Source: Prorocentrum cordatum
Lineage: Eukaryota > Sar > Dinophyceae > Prorocentrales > Prorocentraceae
Direction of reading: 5' to 3'
DNA: 64,000 nt
Assembly (NCBI GenBank): GCA_963575745.1
Contig: CAUYUJ010003433.1
Span: 1-64,000, forward strand
The notes below the pieces were generated by a model that saw only the letters and a program-made list of their open reading frames with translations, was not told the DNA's origin and searched no databases. The translations under genes and the position numbers were made by a program. Below, piece by piece: positions 41,383 through 52,255 of the stretch; position 1 is the stretch's first letter; each line of letters begins with the position of its first letter.

Positions 41383-42584
41383 ATGGGCGCCGGCGGTAAA
41401 CCGTCAACCTTTCTTACCGCCGGGGGACTCGTAGAGCTTCCTGACAACATATAATGTCGAAAAAAATTGCAGAGAACGAATAGTTTTTCAGCCCAAGCGA
41501 TTTCAGACCTCTCGATGCAACAGCCGAACGCCCCTGATGCTTCTGGATTGTCTTCTGTACGAGCTCTGTAGCTCTCCTACAACCCGAGTTACGTGCGTAA
41601 ATCGGCAGCACCTCTCAAGATGACTCGCACAATACGAACAGTTTGGCGAACCTAGCTCGAGTATCAGACCGAGTTCAGACCTCTGAATGCGACATGCGGA
41701 CGCGTCTGATGTCTCCGAATCGATTCCTGTGATTCCCAGCCCTGGAGCCCCCCTAGAGCCCGAGTTAAGTGCAGAAACCCGACAGCACCTCTCAGGATGA
41801 CTCGAAAAATACGAATAGTTTCGCAGACCTAGCTCGAGCAGCAGACCGAGTTCCGAGCTCTGGATTCGACAGGCGGACGCGCCTGATGTCTTCAAATCGA
41901 TTCCTGCAACTACCCGCAATGAAGCCACCTTACAGCCCAAGTTAAGTACAGGAAACCGACAGCACCTCTCAAGATGACTCGAACAATACGAATAGTTTCG
42001 CGATGCTCGATTGGGCAGCAGATCGAGTTCAGAGCTATGGATTCAACAGACGAACGCGACGGATAATTCTGAATCGGTTTCTGCAAGTTTCAACTCTGTA
42101 GCTGTCATATAGCTCGAGTTAAGTGCAGAAAACCGAGAGCGCCTCTCAAGATGACTCGAATAATACGAGTAGGTTTGGGGACCTAGCTCGGCTAGCAGAC
42201 CGAGTTCAGACCTCTGGATGCAACAGACGAACGCACCTGGTGTGCTTACCAGCTCTGTAGCTGCCTTACAGCTCGATAAAAGTTCGAAATACCGACAGCG
42301 TGTATCAAGATGACTCGAAACAGCCGATTCCGCCCGTGTGCTTTTTGGCAGTAAAACGTACCCGATCGAGCTGAGATCAAGATGGCGAGCGCGAGTAAGA
42401 TCGAATATCACGGGAAAAATTGTTAGAGCTCTAACGAATGGTTGAATTTCGAGAACAAAATTTGCAACCGACCAAAAGTCAGCGAAAGGTCCGTCGAGAT
42501 TTTTCTTGCCAACTAGCTCTCTAGCGCCCCGGAATTACTCTTAAGCTTCCAGCAATAACTTGCTAAGGGAAGCTCTACGAGTGA
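41383..42584 (-). mobile_element. Family A element (minus, ~1.2 kb)
   Basis: Hairpin end ATGGGCGCCGGCGG (one base lost from ACTGGG) at about 41383 and 5' end AGCTCTACGAGT at about 42582. Core of 178-bp-type units. Confidence 0.8.
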
Positions 42585-42881
42585 CTTGGTAGCGTCCAAA
42601 ACCCGGAGAGCGAAGAGACCCTTTGGGGACGGGAAATCTTTCCTGAAGAGCTCTGGGAAGCTCCCCTGCAGCGCTGCCGAAGCGCTGGCAGAAACGCTTC
42701 CATGCGTGCCTGCACGCGTGCAGGCACGCGTGGAAGCTTGCCGGAAGCTCTCCCGGACCCGTTGCCGGGCCGAAAAAGCCGCTGCGAGGATCGTGGAGCG
42801 ACGGAAAGGAGCTTCTGGCGGGCACCACCACCGTCCGGCTTCTAATTTTAAACCCTTTAGCTCTCAGCGAGCTCTCCGGGA
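42585..42881 (-). mobile_element. Family D element (297 bp, reference copy)
   Basis: Starts CTTGGTAGCGTCCAAAACCC and ends GAGCTCTCCGGGAA. The central 40-bp palindrome at about 42698-42737 has one mismatched pair. Confidence 0.82.
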
Positions 42882-43019
42882 ATATCTTTCAAATATTCGT
42901 AAAACCACCCAAAAGTTGTCACTTTGTCCTTTCCAGTCGGGTCGGCCAACTAGCTCCACCCCGCGCCGGAATTCCTCTGGCTCATCGATAACGAAGAGCT
43001 CTAAGAGCTCTACAAGGTA

Positions 43020-44028
43020 TTACTCTGAAGCTTCCAGCAACCTGGTAGCGTCCAAAAACCGGAGAGCAAAGAGCAAACACACCAGAAAGCTTTCCTGGCG
43101 AGCCCTCCAACGCTCTCGTCAAGCTCTTCTGGCGCTCTGGGACGCTCCCCTGCAGCGCTGCTGAAGCGCTGCCAGAATCGCTTCCATGCGTGCCCGCACG
43201 CGCGCAGGCACGCGTGGAAGCTTGCCGGAAGCTCTCCCGGACCCGTTGCCGGCTCAAACGAACTGCTGCGAGGATTCTGGAGCGGCGGAGATAGGCTGCT
43301 GGCGGGCACCACCGCCGTCCGGCTTCCACTCTAAAACCCTCTAGCTCTCAGAGAGCTCTCTGGGAATAACTTGCTAAGGGAAGCTCTACGAGTTACTCTA
43401 AAGCTTCCAGCCATACCATGCTAAGGGAAGCTCTACGAGTTACTAGCTCCACCCCGCGCCGGAATTCCTCTGGCTCATCGATGCCGAAAAGCTCTACAAG
43501 GTATTACTCTAAAACTTCCAACAATAACTTGCGCACGGAAGCTCTACGAGTTACTGCTGCGAGGATTCTGGAGCGGCAGAGATGGGCTGCTGGCGGGCAC
43601 CACCACTGTCCGGCTTCTTCTCTAAAACCCTCTAGCTCTCAGAGAGCTCTCCGGGAACATTCTCTCTTTTTGGCGGGCCGGCCAACTAGCTCTACCCTGC
43701 GCCCGAATTTTCTTAGCGCCCAAAACCCCGAGAGTAAAGAGACGGTCCGAGAGAGGATGTCCTTCCTGGAGAGCTCTAGGGGGCTCCCCTGCAGCGCTGC
43801 TGAAGCGCTGCCAGGAACGCTTCCACGCGTGCCTGCACGAGTGCAGGCACACGTGGAAAGCGCCCCCGAAACCGCTGCCGGGACGGGCGAGCCCCTGCGA
43901 GGATCGTGGAGCGGCGGAGATGGTCTGCTGGCGGGCACCACCACCGTCCGGCTGCTAATCTAAAACCCTTGAGCTCTCAGAGAGCTCTCCGGGAAGTTAT
44001 CACTTTGCCCTTTGTGGCCGGGTCGGCC
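43020..44028 (-). mobile_element. Cluster of D elements and 5' stubs of A and B elements
   Basis: D copies at about 43042-43365, 43553-43664 (partial) and 43707-43993. Between them are back-to-back 5' stubs ending GAAGCTCTACGAGTT (43366-43392, 43393-43440, 43499-43552) and one B stub ending GCTCTACAAGGT (43441-43498). Such stub stacks are the closing side of repeated insertions into one another's 5' ends. Fragments 43665-43706 and 43994-44028 are B sequence. Confidence 0.65.
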
Positions 44029-44870
44029 AACTGGGCGCCGGCGGTAAACCGTCAACCTTTCTTGCCGCCGGGGGACTCGCAGAGCTTCCTGACAATATAT
44101 GATGTGGAGAAAAAAATTGCTGAGAACGAATAATTTTTCAGCCCAAGCGATGTCAGACCTCTCGATGCAACAGCCGAACGCCCACGATGCTTTTGGATGT
44201 ACGAGCTCTGTAGCCCTCCTTCAGCCCGAGTAACGTGCGTAAATCGACAGCACCTCTCAAGATGAATCGAACAATACGAATAGTTTGGCAAACCTAGCTC
44301 GAGTATCAACCGATTCCAGACCTCTGAATGCGACAGATGGGCGCGTCTGATGTCTCCACATCGATTCCTGTGATTACCAGCCCTGCAGCCCCTCTGCAGC
44401 CCGAGTTGAGTGTAGAAAACCGACAGCACCTCTCAGGATGACTCGAACAATACGAATAGTTTTGCGGACCTAGTTCGGGCTGCAGACCGAGTTCCGAGCT
44501 CTGGATTCGACAGGCGGACGCGCCTGATGTCTTGAAATCGATCCCTGTGACTGCCAGCACTGCAGCTCCCCTGCAGCCCGAGTTGAGTACACAGACCCGG
44601 CAGCACCTCTCAAGCTGACTTGAACACTACGAATAGTTTTGCGATTCTAGATCGGGCAGCAGACCGAGTTCAGAGCTCTCCATTCAACAGACAAACGCGA
44701 CTGACCATTCTGAATCAGTTTCTGTAAGTATCAGCTCTGTAGCTGTTATATAGCTCGAGTTGAGTATAGAAAACCGAGAGCGTCTGTCAAGATGATTCGA
44801 ATAATACGAATAGGTTTGCGGACTTAGCTCGGCTAGCAGACCGAGTTCAGACCTTAGGATTCAACGAGGT
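44029..44870 (-). mobile_element. Family A element, truncated
   Basis: Hairpin end ACTGGGCGCC at 44029; the core breaks off at about 44870 within a unit (...ACCTTAGGATTCAAC), where B-like sequence begins without a recognisable 5' terminus. Confidence 0.7.
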
Positions 44871-45909
44871 ATATCTTTCAAATCTGAGCAAGACCGACCC
44901 ACATGTTCCCGGAGAGCTCTCTGAGAGCTAGAGGGCTTAAGATTAGAAGCCGGGCGGTGGTGGTGCCCGCCAGCAGCCCATCTCCGCCGCTCCACGATCC
45001 CCGCAGGGGCTTGTAAAACGTCGCAGCGGGTCCGAGAGAGCTTCCCGCAAGCGTAAACGCGTGCCTGCACGCGTGCAGGCTCGCGTGGAAGCGCTCCTGG
45101 CAGCGCTTCAGAGACGCTGCAGGGGAGCCCCACAGAGCCCCAGAAGCGCTTCGCGGGAGCGTCGGACGGCCCGCCAGGGAAGCTTTCTGGCGTGTGTTCA
45201 CTTTGCTCTCCGGGTTTTGGACGCTACCAGTTGCCACATTGTCTCTTCTAGTCGGGTCGGCCAACTAGCTCCACCCCGCGCCGGAATTCTTCTAGCTCAT
45301 CGATGCCGAAGAGCTCTACAAGGTATAACGAAGAGCCCTACGAGGTACTTGCTCCACCCCGCGCTAAGATTCCTCTAGCTCATCGATGCCGAAGAGCTCT
45401 ACGAGGTACTAGCTCCACCCCGCGCCGGAATTCCTCTAGCTCATCGATGCCGAAGAGCTCTGCGAGGTATATTCTGGAAAGCATGCCGCACGAACTGTAA
45501 GCTCCGCCATGGCAACTCACGGATCACCTCAGCAACTTGGTAGCGTCCACTTGGTAGCATCCAAAACCCGGAGAGCAAAGGAACATACGCCGGAAAGCTA
45601 TCCTGGCAAGCCCTCGACGCTCTCGTGAAGCGCTTCTGGGGCTCTGGGGGGCTCCCCTGCAGCCCTTCCGAAGCACTGCCAGGATCGCTTCCAAGCGTGC
45701 CTGCACGCGTGATGGCACGCCTGGAAGCTTGCCGGAAGCTCTCCCGGACACGCTGCCGGGCCGGGCGAGGCGCTGCGGGGATCGTGGAGCGGCGGGGATG
45801 GGCTGCTGGCGGGCACCACCACCGCCCGGCTTCTAATCTTAAGCCCTCTAGCTCTCAGAGAGCTCTCCGGGAACATGTGGGTCGGTTTTGCTGAGATTTG
45901 AAAGATATA
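44871..45909. repeat. Inverted repeat with D-element arms
   Basis: 44873-44904 (TATATCTTTCAAATCTGAGC ...) and 45873-45909 are inverted copies of the same short B-derived sequence. Inside them a plus D element (44904-45231) faces a minus D element (45537-45872). Between the D elements are B-derived stubs (45231-45470) and 66 bp of unclassified sequence (45471-45536). Confidence 0.65.
45231..45470 (-). mobile_element. Stack of family B 5' ends
   Basis: Four consecutive B 5' ends, each finishing GAAGAGCTCTACGAGGT or a close variant (about 45324, 45346, 45407 and 45470). Confidence 0.7.
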
Positions 45910-46274
45910 CCGTCCGGCTTCTAATCTAAAACCCTCTAGCTCTCAGAGAGCTCTCCAGGGAAAACCTGGAGAGCAAAGGGCACACACACCAGAAAGCTTC
46001 CCTGGCGAGCCCTCAGACGCTTTCGTAAAGCCTTTCTGGCGCTCTGGGGGGCTCCCCTACAGCGCTGCTGAAGCGCTGCCAGAATCGCTTCCATGCGTGC
46101 CTGCACGCGTGCAGGCACGCGTGGAAGCTTGCCGGAAGCTCCCCCGGACTCGTTGCCGGGCCGGGCGAGGCGCTGCGGGGAACGTGGACCGCCGTGGAGG
46201 AGCTCCTGGCGGGCACAACCACCGTCGGGCTTCTAATCTTAAGCCCTCTAGCTCTCAGCGGGCTCTCCGGGAAC
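45910..46274 (-). mobile_element. Family D elements (partial plus complete)
   Basis: A 3' remnant CCGTCCGGCTTCTAATC ... CTCTCCAGGGAA to about 45961, then a full D copy to 46274 with the palindrome at 46088-46127. Confidence 0.7.
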
Positions 46275-46470
46275 AATTCCATCGCTACCGGGTGCTGTGC
46301 CGGGCTTCAAAGACGCGCGAGCCTGCATGGGCATGCCCATTGTAATGACCCGTCCCTCCACCCCACAGTCGCCACCGTTCATTGTGTTTGAGCTCCTGAA
46401 AGGCCTCCAAAATCCGTTTCTCCTTCTCCGAGTTCGTGCAAGTCGCCGTCGCGTACCTAGTGATGTTCAT
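46275..46470 (-). pseudogene. LINE linker fragment
   Basis: The minus strand encodes ITRYATATCTNSEKEKRILE followed by AFQELKHNERW, nearly the same as the linker of the LINE fragment at 48676-49676. GTTCAT recurs at 46377 and 46465, so an ~88-bp tandem duplication of this linker ends exactly where the next A element is inserted. No reverse transcriptase motif is visible. Confidence 0.55.
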
Positions 46471-48675
46471 ACCTCGTAGAGCTTCCCTTAGCAAGCTATT
46501 GCTGGAAGCTTAAGAGTAATTCCGGGGCGCTGGAGAGCTAGTTGGCAAGAACAATATCTTCGGACCTTTTGGTGACTTTTGGTCGACTGAAGTTTTTTTC
46601 TCGAAATTCCTCAATTCGTTTGAGCTCTAGTATTTTTTCCCGTGATATTCGATCTTATTCCCGCTCGCGATCTTGATCTCAGCTCGATCGGGTACCTTTT
46701 ATTGCCAAAAAGCACACTGGCGGGATCGGCCGTTTCGAGTCATCTTGTCACGCGCCGTCGGTTTTCTCAAGATAACTCGAGCTTCAAGACAGCTACAGAG
46801 CTGGTAAGCACAGCTAATCGATTCAGAATGATCAGGCGCGTTCGCCTGTTGAACCCAGAGGTCTGAACTCGGTCTGCTAGCCGAGCTAGGTCTGCAAACC
46901 TATTCGTATTAGTCGAGTCATCTTGACAGACGCTCTCGGTTTTCTGTATTTAACTCGAGCTACAGGACAGCTACAGAGCGGATGCGTACAGAAACTGATT
47001 CAGAATCATCAGTGGCCGTTGTCTGTTGAATCCAGAACTCTGAACTCGGTCTGCTGCCCGATCTAGAATCGCGAAACTATTCGTATTGTTCGAGTCATCT
47101 TGAGAGATGCTGTCTGTTCTCTGCACTTAACTCGGGCTGTAGGGGGGCTGCATGGCTGGTAATCACTGGAATCGATTCCGAGACATCAGGCGCGTCCGCC
47201 TGTCGAATCCAGAGCTCCGAACTCTGTCTGCTGCCCGAACTAGGTCCGCGAAACTATTCGTATTGTTCGAGTCATCCTGAGAGGTGCTGTGGGTTTCCTG
47301 CACTCAGCTCGGGCTGCAGGGGGGGCTGCAGGGCTGGTAATCACAGGAATCGATTCAGAGACATCAGACGCGTATGCAGAGGTCTGAACTCGGTCTGATA
47401 CTCGAGCTAGGTTTGCCAAACTGTTCGTATTGTTCGAGTCATCTCGAGAGGTGCTGTCGATTTACGCACGTAACTCGGGCTGTAGGAGAGCTACAGAGCT
47501 CGTACAGAAGACAATCCAGAAGCATCGGGGGCGTTCGGCTGTTGCATCCGAGAGGTTTGAAATTGCTTGGGCTGAAAAAACTAGTTTTTCCGTTAAATTT
47601 TTTCGACATTACATGTTGTCAGGAAGCTCTACGAGTCGCCCGGCGGTAACAAAGGGTGCTGCGTATGTTCAGTTCTGCGAGCACATGTGTACACGGACGA
47701 TGCTGAGTTATTTTCAGAAAAGAAAAGGGTACGGTACAACAGGTGGGGCCCCGCAGGAGGTACTTACTATCACACAAAACGACCTACACACCTATGGGGC
47801 CCAAGAGGGCACTGCGGCGTTCAACGACAAACTGGCCAAACGTATTGCGTTACAAAATATGAAGGAGGTTGAGTACGACCTCGACTCATTTGGGATCCCT
47901 GTGTACATTTCTGGGGACAGTCTTCTGGTGGTGTCTTGGCTGCAGGGTGTCTGGAGGGTGCTTAATCGTACGTATCAGGATAGGATCAACAGAATGATTA
48001 ACCTACTCGACAACATGTGTCAAAGATATGGAATTAGGCCTGCTTGTCACGGGAGGGAAATTATTGACCACACATATAGGGAATGGAACACGCGTGCAGA
48101 TGTACTCACTCATACGGCCCGCGTCGGGCCACCAGTGATTCGAGATAGGATGGGGCTTCACGCCCCCTCAGTTACAACAGGTGTTTCGCGTTTGTGCCAT
48201 CAGAGCTGGGTTCGATGGTGGTGTTTCTTGCGACGGCGTGGGAGTCGGGTGCTGGATAGATGTTGGAAGGGTATCGAGACTCTCAAGGCAGCCACTCAGC
48301 CATGAGATCATTTGGACAGAGGTGTACAGTGCGGCGTTCTCGATTGATCCAACTTCAACAGTGACTGATGCCGAGGTCTCGGCCGTTGAGCATACGATTA
48401 TGATCTTGCCGCGGGTTGTACAAGCGTATTTCGGACAGGATATGATGTGATTTTGATTGTGCTCACTCACGCCATGCCCTCGTTTGTCGTGTGTGTGTGC
48501 TTGACCTCTCATCCTCCTAATAAGAGTTGGCTTTCGCCTCTGATCGTTTGGATCGGTGAGGCTTCCGCCTACTCCCGATGCGCCCGCTCCTTGCTTCCGA
48601 CTAGGCTGGAAAGCCTGCACAGTCGACCGCAAAGTCCGCAAAAACAAAGGGTGACGGTTTACCGCCGGCGCCCAT
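46471..48675 (+). mobile_element. Family A element carrying a LINE insertion in its hairpin loop
   Basis: 5' end ACCTCGTAGAGCTTCC at 46471 and hairpin end at 48652-48675 (GCGCCCAT instead of CCCAGT). Without the LINE the element is about 1.2 kb. The hairpin is split between GGTAACAAAGG and TGACGGTTTACCGCC. Confidence 0.82.
47657..48642 (+). pseudogene. 5'-truncated LINE: RNase H-like 3' end
   Basis: The first frame (to a stop at 48303-48305) has ISGDSLLVVSWLQG and HTYREWNTRADVLTHTAR, the third-Asp region and the C-terminal H-x3-E-x-N-x-AD motif of retrotransposon RNase H. A second frame (to 48450) has RAGFDGGVSCDGVGVGCWID and DAEVSAVEHTI, resembling the first-Asp and Glu blocks of an RNase H N-terminus. 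The order, C-terminal half then N-terminal half, suggests two RNase H-like domains. Reverse transcriptase is absent, as expected for 5' truncation. The insert is flanked by AACAAAGGG at 47648-47656 and 48643-48651, a 9-bp target duplication, with a short A-rich 3' tail. Codon use and GC are lower than in the Helitron-like gene. Confidence 0.75.
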
Positions 48676-49676
48676 TTGTGTTTGAGCTCCTGAAAGGCCT
48701 CCAAAATCCGTTTCTCCTCCTCCGAGTTCGTGCAAGACGCCGTCGCGTACCTAGTGATCTCCGTACTCCACCTAGTCCTGTCCACTCCAGCTAGTCCTGT
48801 CAGCACACCCTCACACTCCAGCTCCTTAAGGATACAGCGAGATGTTTTACTGGATCCTTTGTGGTTCTGCAGGAGTTGGTTCCTTCTGTGCTGCCTCCTG
48901 AGAGTTTTCCTCTTACGCAGTAGTTGTTTACGAGTGCTCCCAAGGGCCCCGCGCCAGATGGCAGACTCCATTTCCATGAGCTCCCTGGGCCTCTGAATAG
49001 GTTTGCAGTTGGGGCGCCCCTTAGTGTGGTCCACGAGTTTTGCCCGTCTCCAAGAGTACCCGTCCTACCTGTTGTAAGTCCGTCCCCATCGCGTCAGACG
49101 CAAGCTCTTCAATCGACACATCCGCAAGCACACGAAGCATGTTCCGCGACGCGTCGCCCGTCGGTTGCCAGCCAAGCATTGACACAGGGCGCGGTGGTAG
49201 AGCAGGGCGACCGAGCTCCGTGGACTTGGCAGTCACCCAAACCAGAGCATGATCACTATAGGCACTGACTTTTGCACGTATACCAGGCCATGCCGTGATG
49301 GGTTCCACAAACTGGACTTGGCATCTCATGTCCTGGTTGGCTCGTGCCTCATCCGCGCACCAACGTGTAGGGATAAGTATGTAGTCAAGGACACGCTGCA
49401 CATGCGTCGAACAGTATGGTGTGATACTTCGTGCTCCGTGCGTGTTCGCCGCACAGATCCCCCAAGTACTCATAATTCCCACCAGCATGTCCCTCCTCCC
49501 TGCATGATACTTCGCCTCCTCCCTCCTACCATCCACCTGCCGAAGTCCTCCTCCCGTCACTCCAAGCATATCCGGTTCGAGTTCCGTCTGAGCATCCATC
49601 CCCACCCATGGTATGACTCCATCCTGTGTAGTTCGAACCATAGAAACACTGCACTTCGTCAGCACATCTAAATATT
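48676..49676 (-). pseudogene. LINE fragment: endonuclease C-terminus and linker
   Basis: The minus strand encodes an AP-endonuclease-like (EEP) C-terminal half: IPWVGMDAQTELE, WGICAANTHG, RVLDYILIPTRW and YSDHALVWVT; the SDH motif is the family's catalytic His block. This is followed by a basic linker (LRKRKTLRRQHRRNQL) and ITRYATASCTNSEEEKRILE. The 5' side is cut by the D element at 49677 and the 3' side by the A element ending at 48675. A frame change lies between the endonuclease frame (to 49021) and the linker frame (from 49034). It is in the opposite orientation to the RNase H piece, so it is probably a separate insertion. Confidence 0.7.
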
Positions 49677-50028
49677 CCCGGAGAGCTCTCTGAGAGCTAG
49701 ACGGTTTTAGATTGGAAGCCGGCCGGTGGTTGAGCCCGCCAGCAGCCCATCTCCGCCGCTCCAGAATCCCCGCAGCGGCTAGTAAAACGTCGCAGCGGGT
49801 CCGGGGGCGCTTCGGGCACGCGTCCACGCGTGCCTGCGCGCGTGCAGGCACGCGTGGAAGCGTCGGGGAAGCGCTTCGTCAGTCCCAGAAAGCTTCTTCA
49901 CAGCGCCCCAGAAGCACGTGCAGGCACGCGTGGAAGCGCCGCTCTCAGCGCGCCAGGAGCGCGCCAGGCAAGCTTTCCAGCGCCAACACGCCTCGAGCAC
50001 GCCTCGCCCTGGGGACGACGACCCGTCA
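49677..50028 (+). mobile_element. Family D element, chimeric
   Basis: Starts TTCCCGGAGAGCTCTCTG. Palindrome near 49825-49860, with a second half-palindrome (GTGCAGGCACGCGTGGAAGC) near 49918. The usual end is replaced by sequence also seen near 52010-52080. Confidence 0.65.
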
Positions 50029-50203
50029 CTCGTAGAGCTTCCCTTAGCTAGTTGCTGGAACCTTACAAGTAACTCGTAGAGCTTCCCGTAGCAAGTTATT
50101 GCTGGAAGCTTAAAAGTACCTCGTAGAGCTCTTCGGCATCGATGAGCTAGAGGAATTCGGGCGCGGGATGCAGCTAGTTGGCCGACCCGGCCCCGACGGA
50201 CAA
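50029..50203 (+). mobile_element. Stacked 5' ends of two A and one B element
   Basis: A 5' ends at 50029 and about 50072 and a B 5' end at about 50117 (ACCTCGTAGAGCTCTTCGGC). The B sequence stops at GGACAATG where a D element begins. The matching 3' ends were not identified. Confidence 0.65.
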
Positions 50204-51832
50204 TGTTCCCGGAAAGCTCTCTGAGAGCTAGAGGGTTTTAGATTAAAAGCCGGACGGTGGTGGTGCCCGCCAGCAGGTCATCTTCGCCGCTCCACGATCC
50301 CCCCAGCGGCTCGCCCGGCCCGGCAGCGTGTCCGGGAGAGCTTCCGGCAAGCGTCGACGCGTGCCTGCACGCGTGCAGGCGCGCGTGGAAGGGTTCCTGG
50401 CAGCGCTTCAGAAGCGCTGCAGGGGAGCCCCCAGAGCTCCGGAAGAGCTTCACGAGAGCGCCCGAGGGCTCGCCAGGAAAGCTTTCCGGTGCTTTCTGTG
50501 CTCTCCGGGTTTCCCCCGGGGACCTCTCTGAGAGCTAAAAGGTTTACAACAGAAGCCGGACGGTGGTGGTGCCCACGAGCAGCCCATCTCCGCGGCTCCA
50601 CGATCCTCGCAGCAACTAGCCCGTCCCGGCAGCGGGTCCGGGAGAGCGTTCCTGGCAGCGCTTCAAGCGCTGCAGGGGAGCCCCCCAGATCCGCAGAAGC
50701 GCTTCACAAGAGACCTCCGCAGCTCGCCAGGAAAGCTTCCCGGTTTGTGCCCCCTACGCTTTCCGGGTTTTTCCCGGATAGCTCCTTGGAGAGCTGAGGG
50801 TTTCAGACAAGAAGCCGAAGGTGGGTGGTGACGGGAACACGCCCACCTCCGCCGCTCCACGATCCCCGCAGCGGCTCGCCTCGCCCGGCAGCGAGTCCGG
50901 GAGCGCTTCCGCAAGCCGTTCAGGCGTGCCCGCACGCGTGCAGGCACGCGCGCCAGCGTCGCTGGCAGCGCTGCAGACGAGCTTCAGAAGAGCTTTCGGA
51001 GGGCCCCCCAGGGCTCCCCAGAAGAGCTTTCAAGAGTATTCAGAGCTCGCCAGGGAACCTTTACAGCGTCTCCGGAGGGCCGCCGCGCGAGATGTCCAGC
51101 GTCTCTTGGCATTTTTTCAGGCGCGTGACACCTGTGCAACCCTGGGGCGAGGACCCAGGGTTCGCCGCGCGGCCCGGAGAGCTCGCTGAGAGCTAAAGAG
51201 CTTAAGATTAGAAGCCGGACGGTGGTGGTGCCCGAGCTCGCTGAGAGCTAGAGGGTTTAAGATAAGAAGCCAATCGTTGGTGGTGCCCGCCAACAGCCCA
51301 TCTTCGCCGGTCCAGAATCCCAGCAGCGGTTCGTTCGACCCGGCAGCGTGTCCGGGGGAGCTTCCGGCAAGCTTCCACGCGAGCCTGCGCGCGTGCAGGC
51401 ACGCATGGAAGCGATTCCGGCAGTGCTTCCGCAGCGCTGCAGGGGGCCTTTCCAGAGGGCCAGAAAAGCTTTTCCCGGATAGCCTCGTGGGCTACGTGAG
51501 GTTGTTCCCGGAGAGCTCGCTGAGAGCTAAATGGTTTAAGATTAGAAGCCGGACGGCGGTGGTGCCCGCCAGCAGCCCATCTCCGCCGGTCCAGAATTCT
51601 CGCAGCAGTTCGTTCGACCCGGCAGCGGGTCCGGGAGAGCTTCCGGCAAGCTTCCACGCGTGCCCGCACGCGTGCAGGCACGCGTGGGTGCGTTTTTGGC
51701 AGCGCTTCGGAAGCGCTGCCGGGGAGCTCCCCAGAGCCCCAGAAGGGCTTCACGCCTGCTTCCGTGGGCTTGCCAGAAAAGTTTTCCGGTGTGTGTTCTC
51801 TTTGCTCTCCGGGTTTTGGACGCTGCCAAGTT
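50204..51832 (+). mobile_element. Run of D and C elements
   Basis: D copies at about 50204-50512, 50513-50769, 51173-51232 (start only), 51233-51480 and 51506-51832, and a C-like copy at about 50770-51172. Junctions such as CTCCGGGTTT|CCCCCGGGG and CCGGGTTT|TTCCCGG show 3' tails lost where copies abut, suggesting recombination between ends. The last copy ends GCTCTCCGGGTTTTGGACGC plus TGCCAAG. Confidence 0.65.
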
Positions 51833-52255
51833 AGAGAAGAAGCCGGCCGGTGCGCGTACGCCGCCGCACCCTTCCGCCCACCGCTCCACGTGCCCTTCCG
51901 TGACCTCTCGGGTTCTGCAGCGTGTCCCGGGGCGTCCGTTCCAATACGTTCCCGTAGAACGTGCTCCAGAGGCCTCGCGAAGCTCCCGGGCAGCGAGCTC
52001 TGACGCGTGCATGCACGCGTGGAAGCGTCGTTCTCAGCCCTGCAGGAACGCGCCAGGCAACCTTTCCAGCGCCACCACGCACATTTACAGCCTTTCAGGG
52101 GCGTGCCAGGCAAGCTCGCCAGCGCCACAACGCACCGGTGAAGCGTGCCGGAGGCGACTTGACACGCACCAGACGAGCGCAGAACACGCGCAGCGCCAGG
52201 GGCAGTTGCGTTCGCGCGCGCGTCTCGCGCTTGGCAATCCGGGTTTTGGACAATA
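51833..52255 (+). mobile_element. Diverged C/D-like element (possible fifth family)
   Basis: Begins TTAGAGAAGAAGCCGGCCGG and ends GCAATCCGGGTTTTGGACAA plus TAACAGG, keeping the C/D 3' signature with a largely different body. It has a GCGTGCATGCACGC palindrome near 52005. Confidence 0.5.

Larger units (their letters stand above)
40915..43019 (-). mobile_element. Outer B-variant element split by B, A and D elements
   Basis: Pieces 40915-40972, 41371-41382 and 42882-43019. The joins restore TTTCAAA|ATAAATGG and GGTCAA|ATATCTTTC, as found in other B copies. The inner elements are B (40973-41370), A (41383-42584) and D (42585-42881). Confidence 0.7.

Noticed and set aside
42698-42737. GC-rich palindromes of family D considered as tRNA or other structured RNA genes
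   Set aside because: They are simple inverted repeats with an ACGCGT core, without tRNA arms or conserved promoter boxes.
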